Positions 23,747 to 32,799 of a DNA stretch of 64,000 nt are shown here, in pieces. A model generated the notes under the pieces. That model saw nothing but the letters and a program-made list of their open reading frames with translations. It was not told the DNA's origin and did no database searches. The position numbers and the translations under genes were made by a program. Within the stretch, counting starts at the first letter, position 1. Every line of letters begins with the position of its first letter. The DNA is from CBFIDA01 sp965661085 (GTDB lineage Bacteria; Pseudomonadota; Gammaproteobacteria; Comchoanobacterales; Comchoanobacteraceae), in contig CBFIDA010000002.1 in assembly GCA_965661085.1 (NCBI GenBank), forward strand, positions 62,001-126,000. Reading direction: 5' to 3'.

Positions 23747-25507
23747 ATGCAGGTTGATACCTATGATGTGGTGATTGTTGGTGGGGGCGGTGCAGGACTG
23801 CGTGCTGCCATTGAATTGTCTTCCAGTGGCTTTAAAGTGGTCGTGGTATCCAAGGTGTTTCCGACACGCTCGCACACGGTTGCGGCACAAGGTGGCATCA
23901 ATGCTGCTTTGGGCAACACCGATGGCAGCGATGATTGGCGATGGCACATGTACGACACCATCATGGGCTCAGATTATCTTGGCGATCAAGATGCCATCGA
24001 ATTGATGTGTCGTGAAGCGCCACAATCCATCATCGAGTTGGAGCACATGGGTCTGCCATTCAGCCGCAATGAAGATGGCCGTATTTATCAACGTGCGTTT
24101 GGTGGGCAGTCACGGGAATACGGTAAAGTCGCTGATGTGCACCGTACATGTTGTGCCTCAGATCGCACAGGGCACGCACTGTTGCACACGTTGTTTCAAC
24201 AAAACATTGCACACAAAACACATTTTCTCAATGAATGGTATGCCTTGGATTTGGTGATGACCGATGCCGATACGGTTGCAGGCGTCACTGCTTTTTCAAT
24301 TGAGACCGGTGAAGTGCGGTATTTAAAATCCAAGGTGACTTTGCTTGCCACGGGTGGTGCTGGTCAGATTTTCAAGACCACCTCCAATGCTTACACGTGT
24401 ACAGGCGATGGTCTTGGCATGGTGTTGCGTGCAGGATTGCCACTGCAAGACATGGCCATGTGGCAATTTCATCCCACCGGTGTTGCCGGCGTAGGGTGCT
24501 TGATCACAGAAGGTGTGCGCGGTGAAGGAGGATATTTGCTCAACAGTGAAGGTGAACGTTTCATGGAACGTTATTCACCCCACATGAAAGATTTATCATG
24601 TCGTGATGTGGTGTCGCGTTCTTCTATGATTGAAATTCGAGAAGGTCGCGGTTGCGGGCCCAACAAAGATCATGTGCTCTTAAAACTGGATCACATTGGT
24701 GCAGAAAACATTGCCAAGAAATTGCCTGGCATATCTGAAATTGCATCCACGTATGCCAATGTTGACGTGACCAAAGAACCCATTCCTGTTGCGCCGACCT
24801 GTCATTATATCATGGGAGGCATCCCCACCAACAAATACGGTCAAGTTTTGACACTGGGACGCTTTGGGCGTGACAAAGTTGTTGGTGGCTTGTATGCGGC
24901 AGGCGAATGCGCCTGTGTGTCCGTCCATGGTGCCAATCGATTGGGAGCCAATTCATTGCTCGATTTGGTGGTCTTTGGGCGTGCTTCTGGCAAACACATG
25001 ACAACTTACCTTCAGCAGGGCTGTGATGAGCCAGTTGTCAGTCAAGATCACATTGATGCGTCATTGACACGTTACCGAAGGTGGGACAAGAGTGAAAACG
25101 GTGAGCCCGTTGCGCATTTGCGTGCAGAGATGAAATCCATCATGGCGTTGCATTTTGGTGTATTTCGTGCCAAAGACAGCATGGTCGAAGGCATCAAGGC
25201 ACTTGAGCAGTTACAAGCACGCTTGGCCTGCGCCCATCTTGCCGACAAATCCAAAGTCTTCAATACTGCCCGTGTTGAGGCGCTGGAGTTGGACAACATG
25301 CTGGCTGTGGCCTATGCGACCGCCGTTTCTGCAGAAGCGCGAGAAGAAAGTCGAGGTGCACATTCTCGTGCTGATTTCCCCAAGCGTGATGATAAAAATT
25401 GGCACTGTCATTTGTTGGCCTACGGCGATGGCCAATACAAGAAACGTGCCGTCAACATGAAGCCAGAAGATGTTGAACCATTTGTACTGAAAGAGAGGGA
25501 GGCCTGA
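23747..25507 (+). CDS. sdhA: Succinate dehydrogenase flavoprotein subunit
   Basis: Oxidises succinate to fumarate with covalently bound FAD. The 586-residue protein has the GGGGAGLRAA dinucleotide fold at residues 12-21, the flavinylated histidine His43 in RSHTVAAQGG, and downstream HPTGVAG, RGEGGYLLN, the active-site segment around CRDVVSRS and SVHGANRLGANSLLDLVVFGR near the C-terminus. ATG 23747 is chosen because a GAAGGGGAAGGG site precedes it and it gives the family length (588). Its stop overlaps the sdhB start by one base. Confidence 0.97.
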   Translation: MQVDTYDVVIVGGGGAGLRAAIELSSSGFKVVVVSKVFPTRSHTVAAQGGINAALGNTDGSDDWRWHMYDTIMGSDYLGDQDAIELMCREAPQSIIELEHMGLPFSRNEDGRIYQRAFGGQSREYGKVADVHRTCCASDRTGHALLHTLFQQNIAHKTHFLNEWYALDLVMTDADTVAGVTAFSIETGEVRYLKSKVTLLATGGAGQIFKTTSNAYTCTGDGLGMVLRAGLPLQDMAMWQFHPTGVAGVGCLITEGVRGEGGYLLNSEGERFMERYSPHMKDLSCRDVVSRSSMIEIREGRGCGPNKDHVLLKLDHIGAENIAKKLPGISEIASTYANVDVTKEPIPVAPTCHYIMGGIPTNKYGQVLTLGRFGRDKVVGGLYAAGECACVSVHGANRLGANSLLDLVVFGRASGKHMTTYLQQGCDEPVVSQDHIDASLTRYRRWDKSENGEPVAHLRAEMKSIMALHFGVFRAKDSMVEGIKALEQLQARLACAHLADKSKVFNTARVEALELDNMLAVAYATAVSAEAREESRGAHSRADFPKRDDKNWHCHLLAYGDGQYKKRAVNMKPEDVEPFVLKEREA

Positions 25508-26235
25508 TGTCACATAACCAGCCTTTTGAAGTGATCATTGATCGCTACAATCCAGATACCAAAAAGCAATATCAACAAACCTATCATGCCAATGGCGCAG
25601 ATGCCTCAGGCGCCATGCTGCTTGATTTGTTGGAGCTGATCAAGGTGGAAGATCCTACTTTGTCGTTTCGACGTTCATGCGGTGGCGGTGTGTGTGGTTC
25701 AGATGGTATGAACATCAACGGCAAAAATGGATTGGCCTGCCAAACTCAGTTGAACACATTGCCTAAAAAAATTGTGTTGCGGCCTTTGCCTGGTCTGCCG
25801 ATTGTGCGCGACTTGATTGTCGATATGGCGCTTTTCTATAGACATTATGAAACCGGCAAGCCTTATTTGATGAACGACACCACACCAGAAGATGGTAAAG
25901 AGCGTCTACAGTCTGAGGCCGATCGCAGCATGTTGGATGGTTTGTATGAGTGTATCATGTGTGCATGTTGCACCACATCCTGCCCATCGTTTTGGTGGAA
26001 TCCAGATAAGTTCTTGGGGCCGGCTTCTCTGTTGGCAATTTGTCGATTTGTTCTGGACACCCGAGATACAGCAAAGCAAGAACGGCTCGAGTTGTTGTCC
26101 GATCTCTACAGCTTGTATCGTTGTCGAGGGATCATGAATTGTACTTCGGTTTGCCCCAAAGGTCTGAATCCAACCGAAGCCATTTCTAAGTTGCGTCATG
26201 AAATGATCAAATCATCATGCACCTCATCGTCCTAA
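25507..26235 (+). CDS. sdhB: Succinate dehydrogenase iron-sulfur subunit
   Basis: Electron-transfer subunit of complex II linking FAD to the quinone. The 242-residue protein carries all cluster ligands: [2Fe-2S] in SCGGGVCGSDGMNINGKNGLAC, [4Fe-4S] in CIMCACCTTSCP, and [3Fe-4S] in CRGIMNCTSVCPKGL. Overlaps sdhA by one base and is 10 bp ahead of sucA. Confidence 0.97.
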   Translation: MSHNQPFEVIIDRYNPDTKKQYQQTYHANGADASGAMLLDLLELIKVEDPTLSFRRSCGGGVCGSDGMNINGKNGLACQTQLNTLPKKIVLRPLPGLPIVRDLIVDMALFYRHYETGKPYLMNDTTPEDGKERLQSEADRSMLDGLYECIMCACCTTSCPSFWWNPDKFLGPASLLAICRFVLDTRDTAKQERLELLSDLYSLYRCRGIMNCTSVCPKGLNPTEAISKLRHEMIKSSCTSSS

Positions 26236-26245
26236 GGATCGCATC

Positions 26246-29032
26246 ATGTCAAAAAAGGCCCTTTTTGAACGTTCTTCTGCTGCTTTCTCGGGCAATGCAT
26301 CGTATTTAGAACATTTGTATGAGCAATATGCTGAAACCCCAGAGACATTGACCCATGGTTGGTCCAAATACTTTGATGAAGTGTGCGATGGCCATACTGC
26401 CGGGCCATCTCATGCGCGCATTCAGCAAGATGTCATTGCAAACGTTCAGCGTCCAGCTTTGCGCTTCCAAGCTTCAGCAACCTCTGGTGGCGCCATGGCA
26501 CAACAGCTCGTACAACACTATGAACACCATGGTCATTTGCATGCCAACATTGATCCTCTTGGTTTACAGGCCACGCGTGCCAAAGTGCCCTCATGGCTGC
26601 AGCTTAAGACACAGGGACAAGATCCCATTGGCAGCAATCTGTATGGTTTGTCTGCCGATGCAACACTTGATGCCTTGAAAACAAAGCTGGAAGCCACATA
26701 TGCTGGCAGCATCGGCATCGAATACATGCATTTGCAAGATGTGGGTATGCGTTCATGGTTGCAACAACGCATGGCATCATACACCACATGGCAGCCTCAC
26801 AAAGACACTGTGCGTCAAGCCATGTACAAATTGCAGTGTGCGGAACATATGGAGCTGTTGCTTGGACGCAAATTCATTGGTCAGACACGTTTCTCTCTGG
26901 AAGGGGGAGAAGCTTTGATTCCGATGATGGAACAATTGTTGGCCGAATCGGTCGGTCGGTTTGGCGTCAAAGAAACCGTGATCGGTATGCCACACCGAGG
27001 TCGGCTCAATGTCATGCTCAACATCCTTGGCATGCGCTTTGATGACATCTGTGACATTTATACCGGCAAACGTGAAGATGTGAATACATCGAGTGATGTG
27101 ACGTATCATATGGGTTATTCTGCGGATCGTGTTTTTTCCGGTCAAACCGCACACATCTCGTTGGCATTCAACCCATCGCATTTGGAGTTCATTGCACCTG
27201 TGGTGATGGGATCGGTCAAGTGTCGACAACAACGTCATTTCTCTGAGTGTCCTGAAGCCGTGATGCCCATCATCTTACATGGTGACAGTGCTGTGTGTGG
27301 CCAGGGTGTGGTGGCCGAATGGTTCAACATGATGCATGCACCTGCACACCAGATTCAAGGCGCCATTCACATTGTGGTCAACAACCAAATTGGTTTCACC
27401 ACATACCGAGAGGCATCGCGATCAGGCATTTATTGCACCGATGCACATCGTTATGCCGATGTACCCGTGTTGCATGTCAATGGCAATGACACCGATGCGG
27501 TACTTTTTTGTGCCGAATTGGCTGCGGCTTATCGTGCCAAGTTCAAGCGCAGCATCATCATCGATCTCAACTGCTACCGCAAGTATGGGCACAACGAAGG
27601 TGATGACCCGAGGTTCACCCAGCCCATGATGTATCGAGCCATTGACGCACAATCTTCGCCTCGAGCCCTGTATCAAGACAAGTGCAGCACGGTGTATGGC
27701 TATGACCCAGTGATGCTTCAACAAGATGAGGCCACCATCAAGACCAAACTCAAAGCGGGTGATCGTCTTGTGGCTTTGGCAAAACAACAAACGATGCTCA
27801 AAGATCGAGAGGCTTTATGGCAAGACCATACGCCAGCATTTGATGATGTGATGCCCAACACGGCATTGTCGCAAGATACCGTCCGTGCATGTGTCGAACA
27901 ATTGACCACGTTGCCACAAGATTTTGTGTTGCATCGTCAAGTTGAAAAGTTGTTTGAAGAGTATCAGCAGGCGGCCAATGATGCACATCCTGTGCGTTGG
28001 GGACTTGCGGAGCAATTGGCGTATGCATCCTTGCTGCGTGAGGGTTTTGGCGTGCGCTTGGTCGGTCAGGACGTTGAACGTGGCACATTCAGCCACAGGC
28101 ATGCCATGTTGCATGATCAAAAAACGGGTGCACAACATTGTCCGTTGGCCAACATTTCAAACATGCCGCACGGTTTTCAAATTCACAACTCCGTACTTTC
28201 TGAGCAGGCGGTATTGGCTTTTGAATATGGTTTTGCCAGCACGCATCCTGGTACGCTCACCATCTGGGAAGCACAATATGGTGATTTTGCCAATGGTGCG
28301 CAGATCATCATCGATCAATTCATTGCCTCTGCATGGCAAAAATGGGCCAGAATGTCCGGCTTGGTCATGTTGTTGCCACATGGTTATGAAGGCGCTGGGC
28401 CAGAGCATTCATCGGCGCGCTTGGAGCGTTTTTTACAGTTGAGCGCCCAACACAACATGCGCGTTTGTATGCCTTCCAGTGCAGCTCAAATGTTTCATTT
28501 GCTTCGTCTGCAGATGCATCAAAAAGCCCGCATACCTTTGATCGTGATGTCACCCAAAAAATCACTGCGACTGCCAGATGCCATGTCGCCTTTGTCAGAC
28601 ATATGTGAAGGTGGTTTTCAAACCGTATTGCCGGAACAAACATTGCGACCCAGCAAACAGATCAAGCGTGCCATACTTTGCTCAGGCAAGGTTTACTTTG
28701 ATTTGGTTGCACATCGTGAGGCACAAAAAATCAAAAATGTCGCCATCGTTCGGGTGGAGCAATTGTATCCATTTGATGAAACAACATGTCGTGAGATATT
28801 GGGTGAATATTCTGGGTTGAAAACTGTGGTGTGGTGTCAAGAAGAGCCTCGTAATCAAGGCGCATGGTATACCATTCGACACCACCTTGAGACCAGCATG
28901 CCATCTTCGGTTGTGTTGACGTGCGTCAGTCGTATTCGTGCAGCCTCACCTGCCGCAGGTTATCAAGATTTGCATAAAAAACGTCAACAGCGTTTGATTG
29001 CAGAAGCGTTCACAGATCATGAAGGAGCATAA
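26246..29032 (+). CDS. sucA: 2-oxoglutarate dehydrogenase E1 component
   Basis: Thiamine-diphosphate enzyme that decarboxylates 2-oxoglutarate and transfers the succinyl group to the lipoyl arm of SucB. The 928-residue protein matches the E. coli enzyme (933). It has the N-terminal E2-docking segment (SGNASYLEHLYEQYAETP), GMPHRGRLNVM, HGDSAVCGQGVV, VNNQIGFTT of the ThDP/Mg site, CYRKYGHNEGDDP, and the C-terminal transketolase-like segments EYGFAST and LLPHGYEGAGPEHSSARLERFL. It starts 10 bp after sdhB, and sucB starts one base after its stop. Confidence 0.97.
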   Translation: MSKKALFERSSAAFSGNASYLEHLYEQYAETPETLTHGWSKYFDEVCDGHTAGPSHARIQQDVIANVQRPALRFQASATSGGAMAQQLVQHYEHHGHLHANIDPLGLQATRAKVPSWLQLKTQGQDPIGSNLYGLSADATLDALKTKLEATYAGSIGIEYMHLQDVGMRSWLQQRMASYTTWQPHKDTVRQAMYKLQCAEHMELLLGRKFIGQTRFSLEGGEALIPMMEQLLAESVGRFGVKETVIGMPHRGRLNVMLNILGMRFDDICDIYTGKREDVNTSSDVTYHMGYSADRVFSGQTAHISLAFNPSHLEFIAPVVMGSVKCRQQRHFSECPEAVMPIILHGDSAVCGQGVVAEWFNMMHAPAHQIQGAIHIVVNNQIGFTTYREASRSGIYCTDAHRYADVPVLHVNGNDTDAVLFCAELAAAYRAKFKRSIIIDLNCYRKYGHNEGDDPRFTQPMMYRAIDAQSSPRALYQDKCSTVYGYDPVMLQQDEATIKTKLKAGDRLVALAKQQTMLKDREALWQDHTPAFDDVMPNTALSQDTVRACVEQLTTLPQDFVLHRQVEKLFEEYQQAANDAHPVRWGLAEQLAYASLLREGFGVRLVGQDVERGTFSHRHAMLHDQKTGAQHCPLANISNMPHGFQIHNSVLSEQAVLAFEYGFASTHPGTLTIWEAQYGDFANGAQIIIDQFIASAWQKWARMSGLVMLLPHGYEGAGPEHSSARLERFLQLSAQHNMRVCMPSSAAQMFHLLRLQMHQKARIPLIVMSPKKSLRLPDAMSPLSDICEGGFQTVLPEQTLRPSKQIKRAILCSGKVYFDLVAHREAQKIKNVAIVRVEQLYPFDETTCREILGEYSGLKTVVWCQEEPRNQGAWYTIRHHLETSMPSSVVLTCVSRIRAASPAAGYQDLHKKRQQRLIAEAFTDHEGA

Positions 29033-29033
29033 A

Positions 29034-30224
29034 ATGACTGTAGAAATCAAAGTGCCTAAATTGCCTGAGTCGGTGCCCGATGCGGTGGTGGCCGAGATTT
29101 TGGCAAAAGTAGGGGATGCGGTGCAAGAGGGAGATCGTCTGGTTGATCTTGAAACCGACAAAATCATGTTGGAAGTGCAAGCTGAATCCTCTGGGATCAT
29201 TGAATCCATTGACATCGGCGTGGGTGACAAAGTCATCTCAGACCAAGTCATGTTAAAATTGAAGGAAGGTGCGGTTGCAGATGCCCCCAAAGCTTCTGAC
29301 AATCCTGCGCCGGCTGAGTCAGACAAGGCTGAAGTTGCTGTGGCGGTTGCAACAGATGTGACCGCATCAGGTCTCAGCCCATCTGTGCGACGTGTGCTCG
29401 ATGCACATCAAGTGTCTTCAGATCAAGTACAAGGCACGGGTAAGCATGGGCGCATCACCAAAGCAGATGTGACCAACTTTGTGGCACAAAGCAATCAATC
29501 CGGTGTTCCAACGGTACAGGGGCATCGCGCAGAACGACGTGTGCCCATGTCACGCATGCGCGCACGCATTGCAGAACGGCTGCTGGAAGTGCAGCAAAGT
29601 GCTGCCATCCTGACCACCTTCAACGAAGTCAACATGAAACCTGTGATGGACATCCGTCAAACATACAAGGCTCAATTTGAAAAAAAATATGGCATTCGTT
29701 TGGGTTTCATGTCTTTTTTCATCAAAGCAGCCGTGGCTGCCTTGAAGGATTTTCCTGCTGTCAATGGCGCATTGGAAGGTGAAGACATCATCTATCATGA
29801 ATTTTTTGACATTGGTGTCGCCGTATCAACCGATCGTGGATTGGTGGTGCCCATCTTGCGCAATGCAGAAAACATGTCGATGGCCGACATTGAATTGGCG
29901 ATCCGTGGCTATGCTGAAAAAGCCAAACAGAACCAAATCACACTCGAAGACATGACGGGCGGCACATTCAGCATCACCAATGGCGGCGTATTTGGTTCGA
30001 TGATGTCCACACCGATCATCAATCCGCCACAAAGTGCCATTTTGGGCATGCACAACATTGTTGAGCGCCCCATTGCGGTGGATGGTCAAGTGGTGATTGC
30101 GCCCATGATGTATTTGGCGCTGTCGTACGACCATCGCATCATCGATGGCAGCACATCGGTACGTTTTCTTGTGCGGATCAAGCAATTGCTTGAAGATCCA
30201 GCACGTTTACTTCTAGACATATAA
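29034..30224 (+). CDS. sucB: Dihydrolipoyllysine-residue succinyltransferase (E2)
   Basis: Core of the 2-oxoglutarate dehydrogenase complex; transfers succinyl from lipoate to CoA. The 396-residue protein has one lipoyl domain (lipoylated Lys43 in LETDKIMLEV), an Ala/Pro linker, the E1/E3-binding domain (LSPSVRRVLDAH to GKHGRITKADV, about residues 110-150), and the catalytic domain with SYDHRIIDGSTSVRFL. The start at 29034 follows an AAGGAG site; the frame open back to 28998 is inside sucA. No lpd (E3) gene lies in the window; E3 is usually shared with pyruvate dehydrogenase. Confidence 0.97.
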   Translation: MTVEIKVPKLPESVPDAVVAEILAKVGDAVQEGDRLVDLETDKIMLEVQAESSGIIESIDIGVGDKVISDQVMLKLKEGAVADAPKASDNPAPAESDKAEVAVAVATDVTASGLSPSVRRVLDAHQVSSDQVQGTGKHGRITKADVTNFVAQSNQSGVPTVQGHRAERRVPMSRMRARIAERLLEVQQSAAILTTFNEVNMKPVMDIRQTYKAQFEKKYGIRLGFMSFFIKAAVAALKDFPAVNGALEGEDIIYHEFFDIGVAVSTDRGLVVPILRNAENMSMADIELAIRGYAEKAKQNQITLEDMTGGTFSITNGGVFGSMMSTPIINPPQSAILGMHNIVERPIAVDGQVVIAPMMYLALSYDHRIIDGSTSVRFLVRIKQLLEDPARLLLDI

Positions 30225-30235
30225 GCGAGGCAGTC

Positions 30236-31396
30236 ATGGACATTCATGAATACAACGGCAAATCATTGTTTGCATCATATGGGATTCCCGTCCCCAAAAG
30301 CGAAGTGGTCGTCAATGCAGAAGAAGCATTGGCCGCCATTCAAAAAATGGAAATCGACCGCGTGGTGGTCAAAGCCCAGGTCCATGCCGGTGGACGTGGC
30401 AAGGCTGGCGGTGTGCGCATCACCGACAATAAAAACGACTTGGTTGAAGCCGTTAAGGCCATGATCGGACAACGTTTGGTCACCTATCAAACCACTGCTG
30501 AAGGGCAACCCATTCATAAGGTTTTGATAGAGGAGCCCTGTGAAATAGATCGGGAACTTTATTTGGGGGCCGTCATCGATCGTGGCAGTCAGCGCATTGT
30601 GTTCATGGCCTCAACAGAGGGTGGGGTCGACATCGAAAAAGTGGCATCTGAAACACCTGAAAAAATCATACAATTTGAAGTGGACCCTTTGTTGGGTGTT
30701 TTGCCATTTCAATGCAGACAAATGGCATTTTCTTTGGGTTTGGATCGACAGCAGGTGAAACAGTTCAGTCAAATTGTGACGCAACTCGGCAAAATGTTCG
30801 TGGAGTGTGATCTCAGCCTGCTTGAAATCAACCCATTGGTGGTCACAAAATCCGGCACATTGTTGTGTTTGGATGCCAAAGTCAACATCGATGACAATGC
30901 CTTATATCGTCAAGCCAGCATTCGTGACATGCGCGATCCAACGCAAAGTGATGCGCGTGAAAATCATGCCGCGAAATGGGAGCTCAATTATGTGGCCTTG
31001 GATGGCAACATTGGTTGTATGGTCAATGGTGCAGGGCTTGCAATGGCCACCATGGATTTGATCAAGCTCCATGGCGGTGAACCCGCCAACTTCTTAGACG
31101 TGGGCGGTGGCGCAACCGCAGAGCGTGTGGCTGAAGCTTTTAAGATCATTTTGTCTGACGACAAAGTCAAGGCCATTTTGGTCAACATCTTCGGTGGCAT
31201 CGTGCGTTGTGACTTGATTGCAGAGGGCATCATCGATGCCATTGATCAAGTGGATGTCAATTGTCCTGTGATTGTGCGTCTTGAAGGCAACAATGCAGCA
31301 TCGGGCAGTGAGAAATTAAAAAACAGCGGTCTCAACGTCATTGCAGCAGAAAGTTTTGATGACGCCGCACAAAAAGCTGTTGCAGCATGTCAATAA
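30236..31396 (+). CDS. sucC: Succinyl-CoA synthetase beta subunit
   Basis: Makes ATP or GTP from succinyl-CoA with SucD. The 386-residue protein has an ATP-grasp domain (VVKAQVHAGGRGKAGGVR near residues 42-60, NPLVV metal-binding region) and a C-terminal ligase domain with NFLDVGGGAT and LVNIFGGIVRCD. Length equals the family (388). It lies 11 bp after sucB and 15 bp before sucD. Confidence 0.97.
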   Translation: MDIHEYNGKSLFASYGIPVPKSEVVVNAEEALAAIQKMEIDRVVVKAQVHAGGRGKAGGVRITDNKNDLVEAVKAMIGQRLVTYQTTAEGQPIHKVLIEEPCEIDRELYLGAVIDRGSQRIVFMASTEGGVDIEKVASETPEKIIQFEVDPLLGVLPFQCRQMAFSLGLDRQQVKQFSQIVTQLGKMFVECDLSLLEINPLVVTKSGTLLCLDAKVNIDDNALYRQASIRDMRDPTQSDARENHAAKWELNYVALDGNIGCMVNGAGLAMATMDLIKLHGGEPANFLDVGGGATAERVAEAFKIILSDDKVKAILVNIFGGIVRCDLIAEGIIDAIDQVDVNCPVIVRLEGNNAASGSEKLKNSGLNVIAAESFDDAAQKAVAACQ

Positions 31397-31411
31397 AATA
31401 AGGAACGCATC

Positions 31412-32302
31412 ATGAGCATCATCATTGATCAAAATACCAAAGTCGTTGTCCAAGGATTCACAGGTTCTCAGGGCACCTTTCATGCCCAACAGTGCTTGGC
31501 CTATGGCACCCAGATTGTAGGTGGCGTCACCCCAGGCAAGGGCGGTCAAACCCACCTCGATTTACCTGTCTTCAACACCGTTCAGGAGGCTGCCGATCAA
31601 GGCGCCAATGCCTCCCTGATATTTGTGCCTGCACCTTTTTGCCGTGATTCAATCATTGAAGCGGTTGATGCCGGCATTGAAACGATTGTTTGCATCACCG
31701 AAGGCATACCAGTCTACGATATGGTTGCAGTCAAGCAGTACATCGATCGCAAAGGTGTGCGTTTGGTTGGCCCCAACTGTCCGGGCATCATCACACCTGG
31801 GCAATGTAAGATGGGCATCATGGCCGGTGACATCCACCAGCCTGGTCATGTTGGCATTGTGTCTCGATCAGGCACCTTGACCTATGAAGCCGTCAATCAA
31901 ACCACACAACTTGGGCTCGGGCAAAGCACCTGTGTTGGCATCGGCGGTGATCCAATTCCTGGCAGTTCATTCATCGACATCATCAAAATGTTCAACGAAG
32001 ACGATCAAACAAAAGTCATCGCCATGATTGGTGAGATTGGTGGCACTGCAGAAGAAGAAGCAGCGGCATACATTGCTGAGTATGTGCATAAGCCTGTTGT
32101 GGCCTACATTGCTGGGGTGACAGCACCACCAGGTCGGCGTATGGGACATGCTGGCGCCATCATTTCTGGTGGTAAAGGCACCGCACAAGACAAATTTGTA
32201 GCCTTGGAAAAAGCAGGTGTGCACATCACCCAATCGCCAACTGGCATTGGCGTGTTGGCTAAAAAATGTATGGATGCTTTGGTCGCTGAATCATCGTTGT
32301 GA
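31412..32302 (+). CDS. sucD: Succinyl-CoA synthetase alpha subunit
   Basis: Carries the CoA site and the phosphohistidine of succinyl-CoA synthetase. The 296-residue protein has the Rossmann-type VQGFTGSQGTFHA, GPNCPGIITPGQCKMGIM, SRSGTLTYEAV, GIGGDPIPGS and the phosphorylated histidine in GHAGAIISGGKGTA. Last gene of the operon; a hairpin with a T run follows at 32312. Confidence 0.97.
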   Translation: MSIIIDQNTKVVVQGFTGSQGTFHAQQCLAYGTQIVGGVTPGKGGQTHLDLPVFNTVQEAADQGANASLIFVPAPFCRDSIIEAVDAGIETIVCITEGIPVYDMVAVKQYIDRKGVRLVGPNCPGIITPGQCKMGIMAGDIHQPGHVGIVSRSGTLTYEAVNQTTQLGLGQSTCVGIGGDPIPGSSFIDIIKMFNEDDQTKVIAMIGEIGGTAEEEAAAYIAEYVHKPVVAYIAGVTAPPGRRMGHAGAIISGGKGTAQDKFVALEKAGVHITQSPTGIGVLAKKCMDALVAESSL

Positions 32303-32311
32303 TGGTTTGAT

Positions 32312-32348
32312 CCTGCGCTCTGGCCGTCGTGTCATGGGCGCAGGTTTT
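32312..32348 (+). terminator. Possible terminator after sucD
   Basis: CCTGCGC (32312-32318) pairs with GCGCAGG (32338-32344) across a 19-nt loop, followed by TTTT. The long loop lowers confidence. Confidence 0.45.
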
Positions 32349-32357
32349 GAGCGCAAA

Positions 32358-32543
32358 TCAGGTGTCCCCTGCATTTTGATCGATCAGATTTTGAACATTC
32401 TGTTGATACAATTGACTCAATTGCTGCAATTGGTCTGCATCAAATGTTGTTTTGGTCGTGTTGTCCTGCGCATGCTCAACAGCGCTTCCATTCGAAAAAA
32501 AACCATGTTGTTGAATGCATTGTAGTACTTTAGTGGGTGCCAT
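32358..32543 (-). CDS. Possible small Gln-rich protein, 61 aa
   Basis: No family recognised. The frame encodes an acidic-to-neutral, glutamine-rich peptide (FDADQLQQLSQLYQQNVQNLIDQN in the second half) that looks amphipathic and helical. A promoter-like pair lies 44-78 bp upstream and a weak AGAG site precedes the ATG. It sits between the converging ends of sucD and the leftward uvrD unit. The composition is more protein-like than neighbouring shadow frames, but nothing proves expression. Confidence 0.4.
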   Translation of the reverse strand: MAPTKVLQCIQQHGFFSNGSAVEHAQDNTTKTTFDADQLQQLSQLYQQNVQNLIDQNAGDT

Positions 32544-32593
32544 GATGCTGCTCTGCTTTTACTTTAACCCTTCCATGGTAACGCACCAACCTT

Positions 32594-32621
32594 AACATAA
32601 GATGAAAAGCTTGTTGTGCAA
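32594..32621 (-). promoter_or_regulatory. Possible promoter for the 61-aa small gene
   Basis: On the minus strand TTGCAC (32621-32616), a 16-bp spacer and TATGTT (32599-32594). The rest of 32544-32799 holds nothing I can identify. Confidence 0.3.
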
Positions 32622-32799
32622 CCACATGCATGCGTCATGGGTCCTTCACTTTGGTTCATGAGATGACGCCAGCGCTTCACACAGCCTTGGCGTTATGTCG
32701 CTTGTCACACCTTAAAAATGGACTGGGATGCAAGTCATCAGCACCAAACTCGCATGTGAGCATGCGAAGTTTGATGGACATTTCAGTTTTGCGATATGT

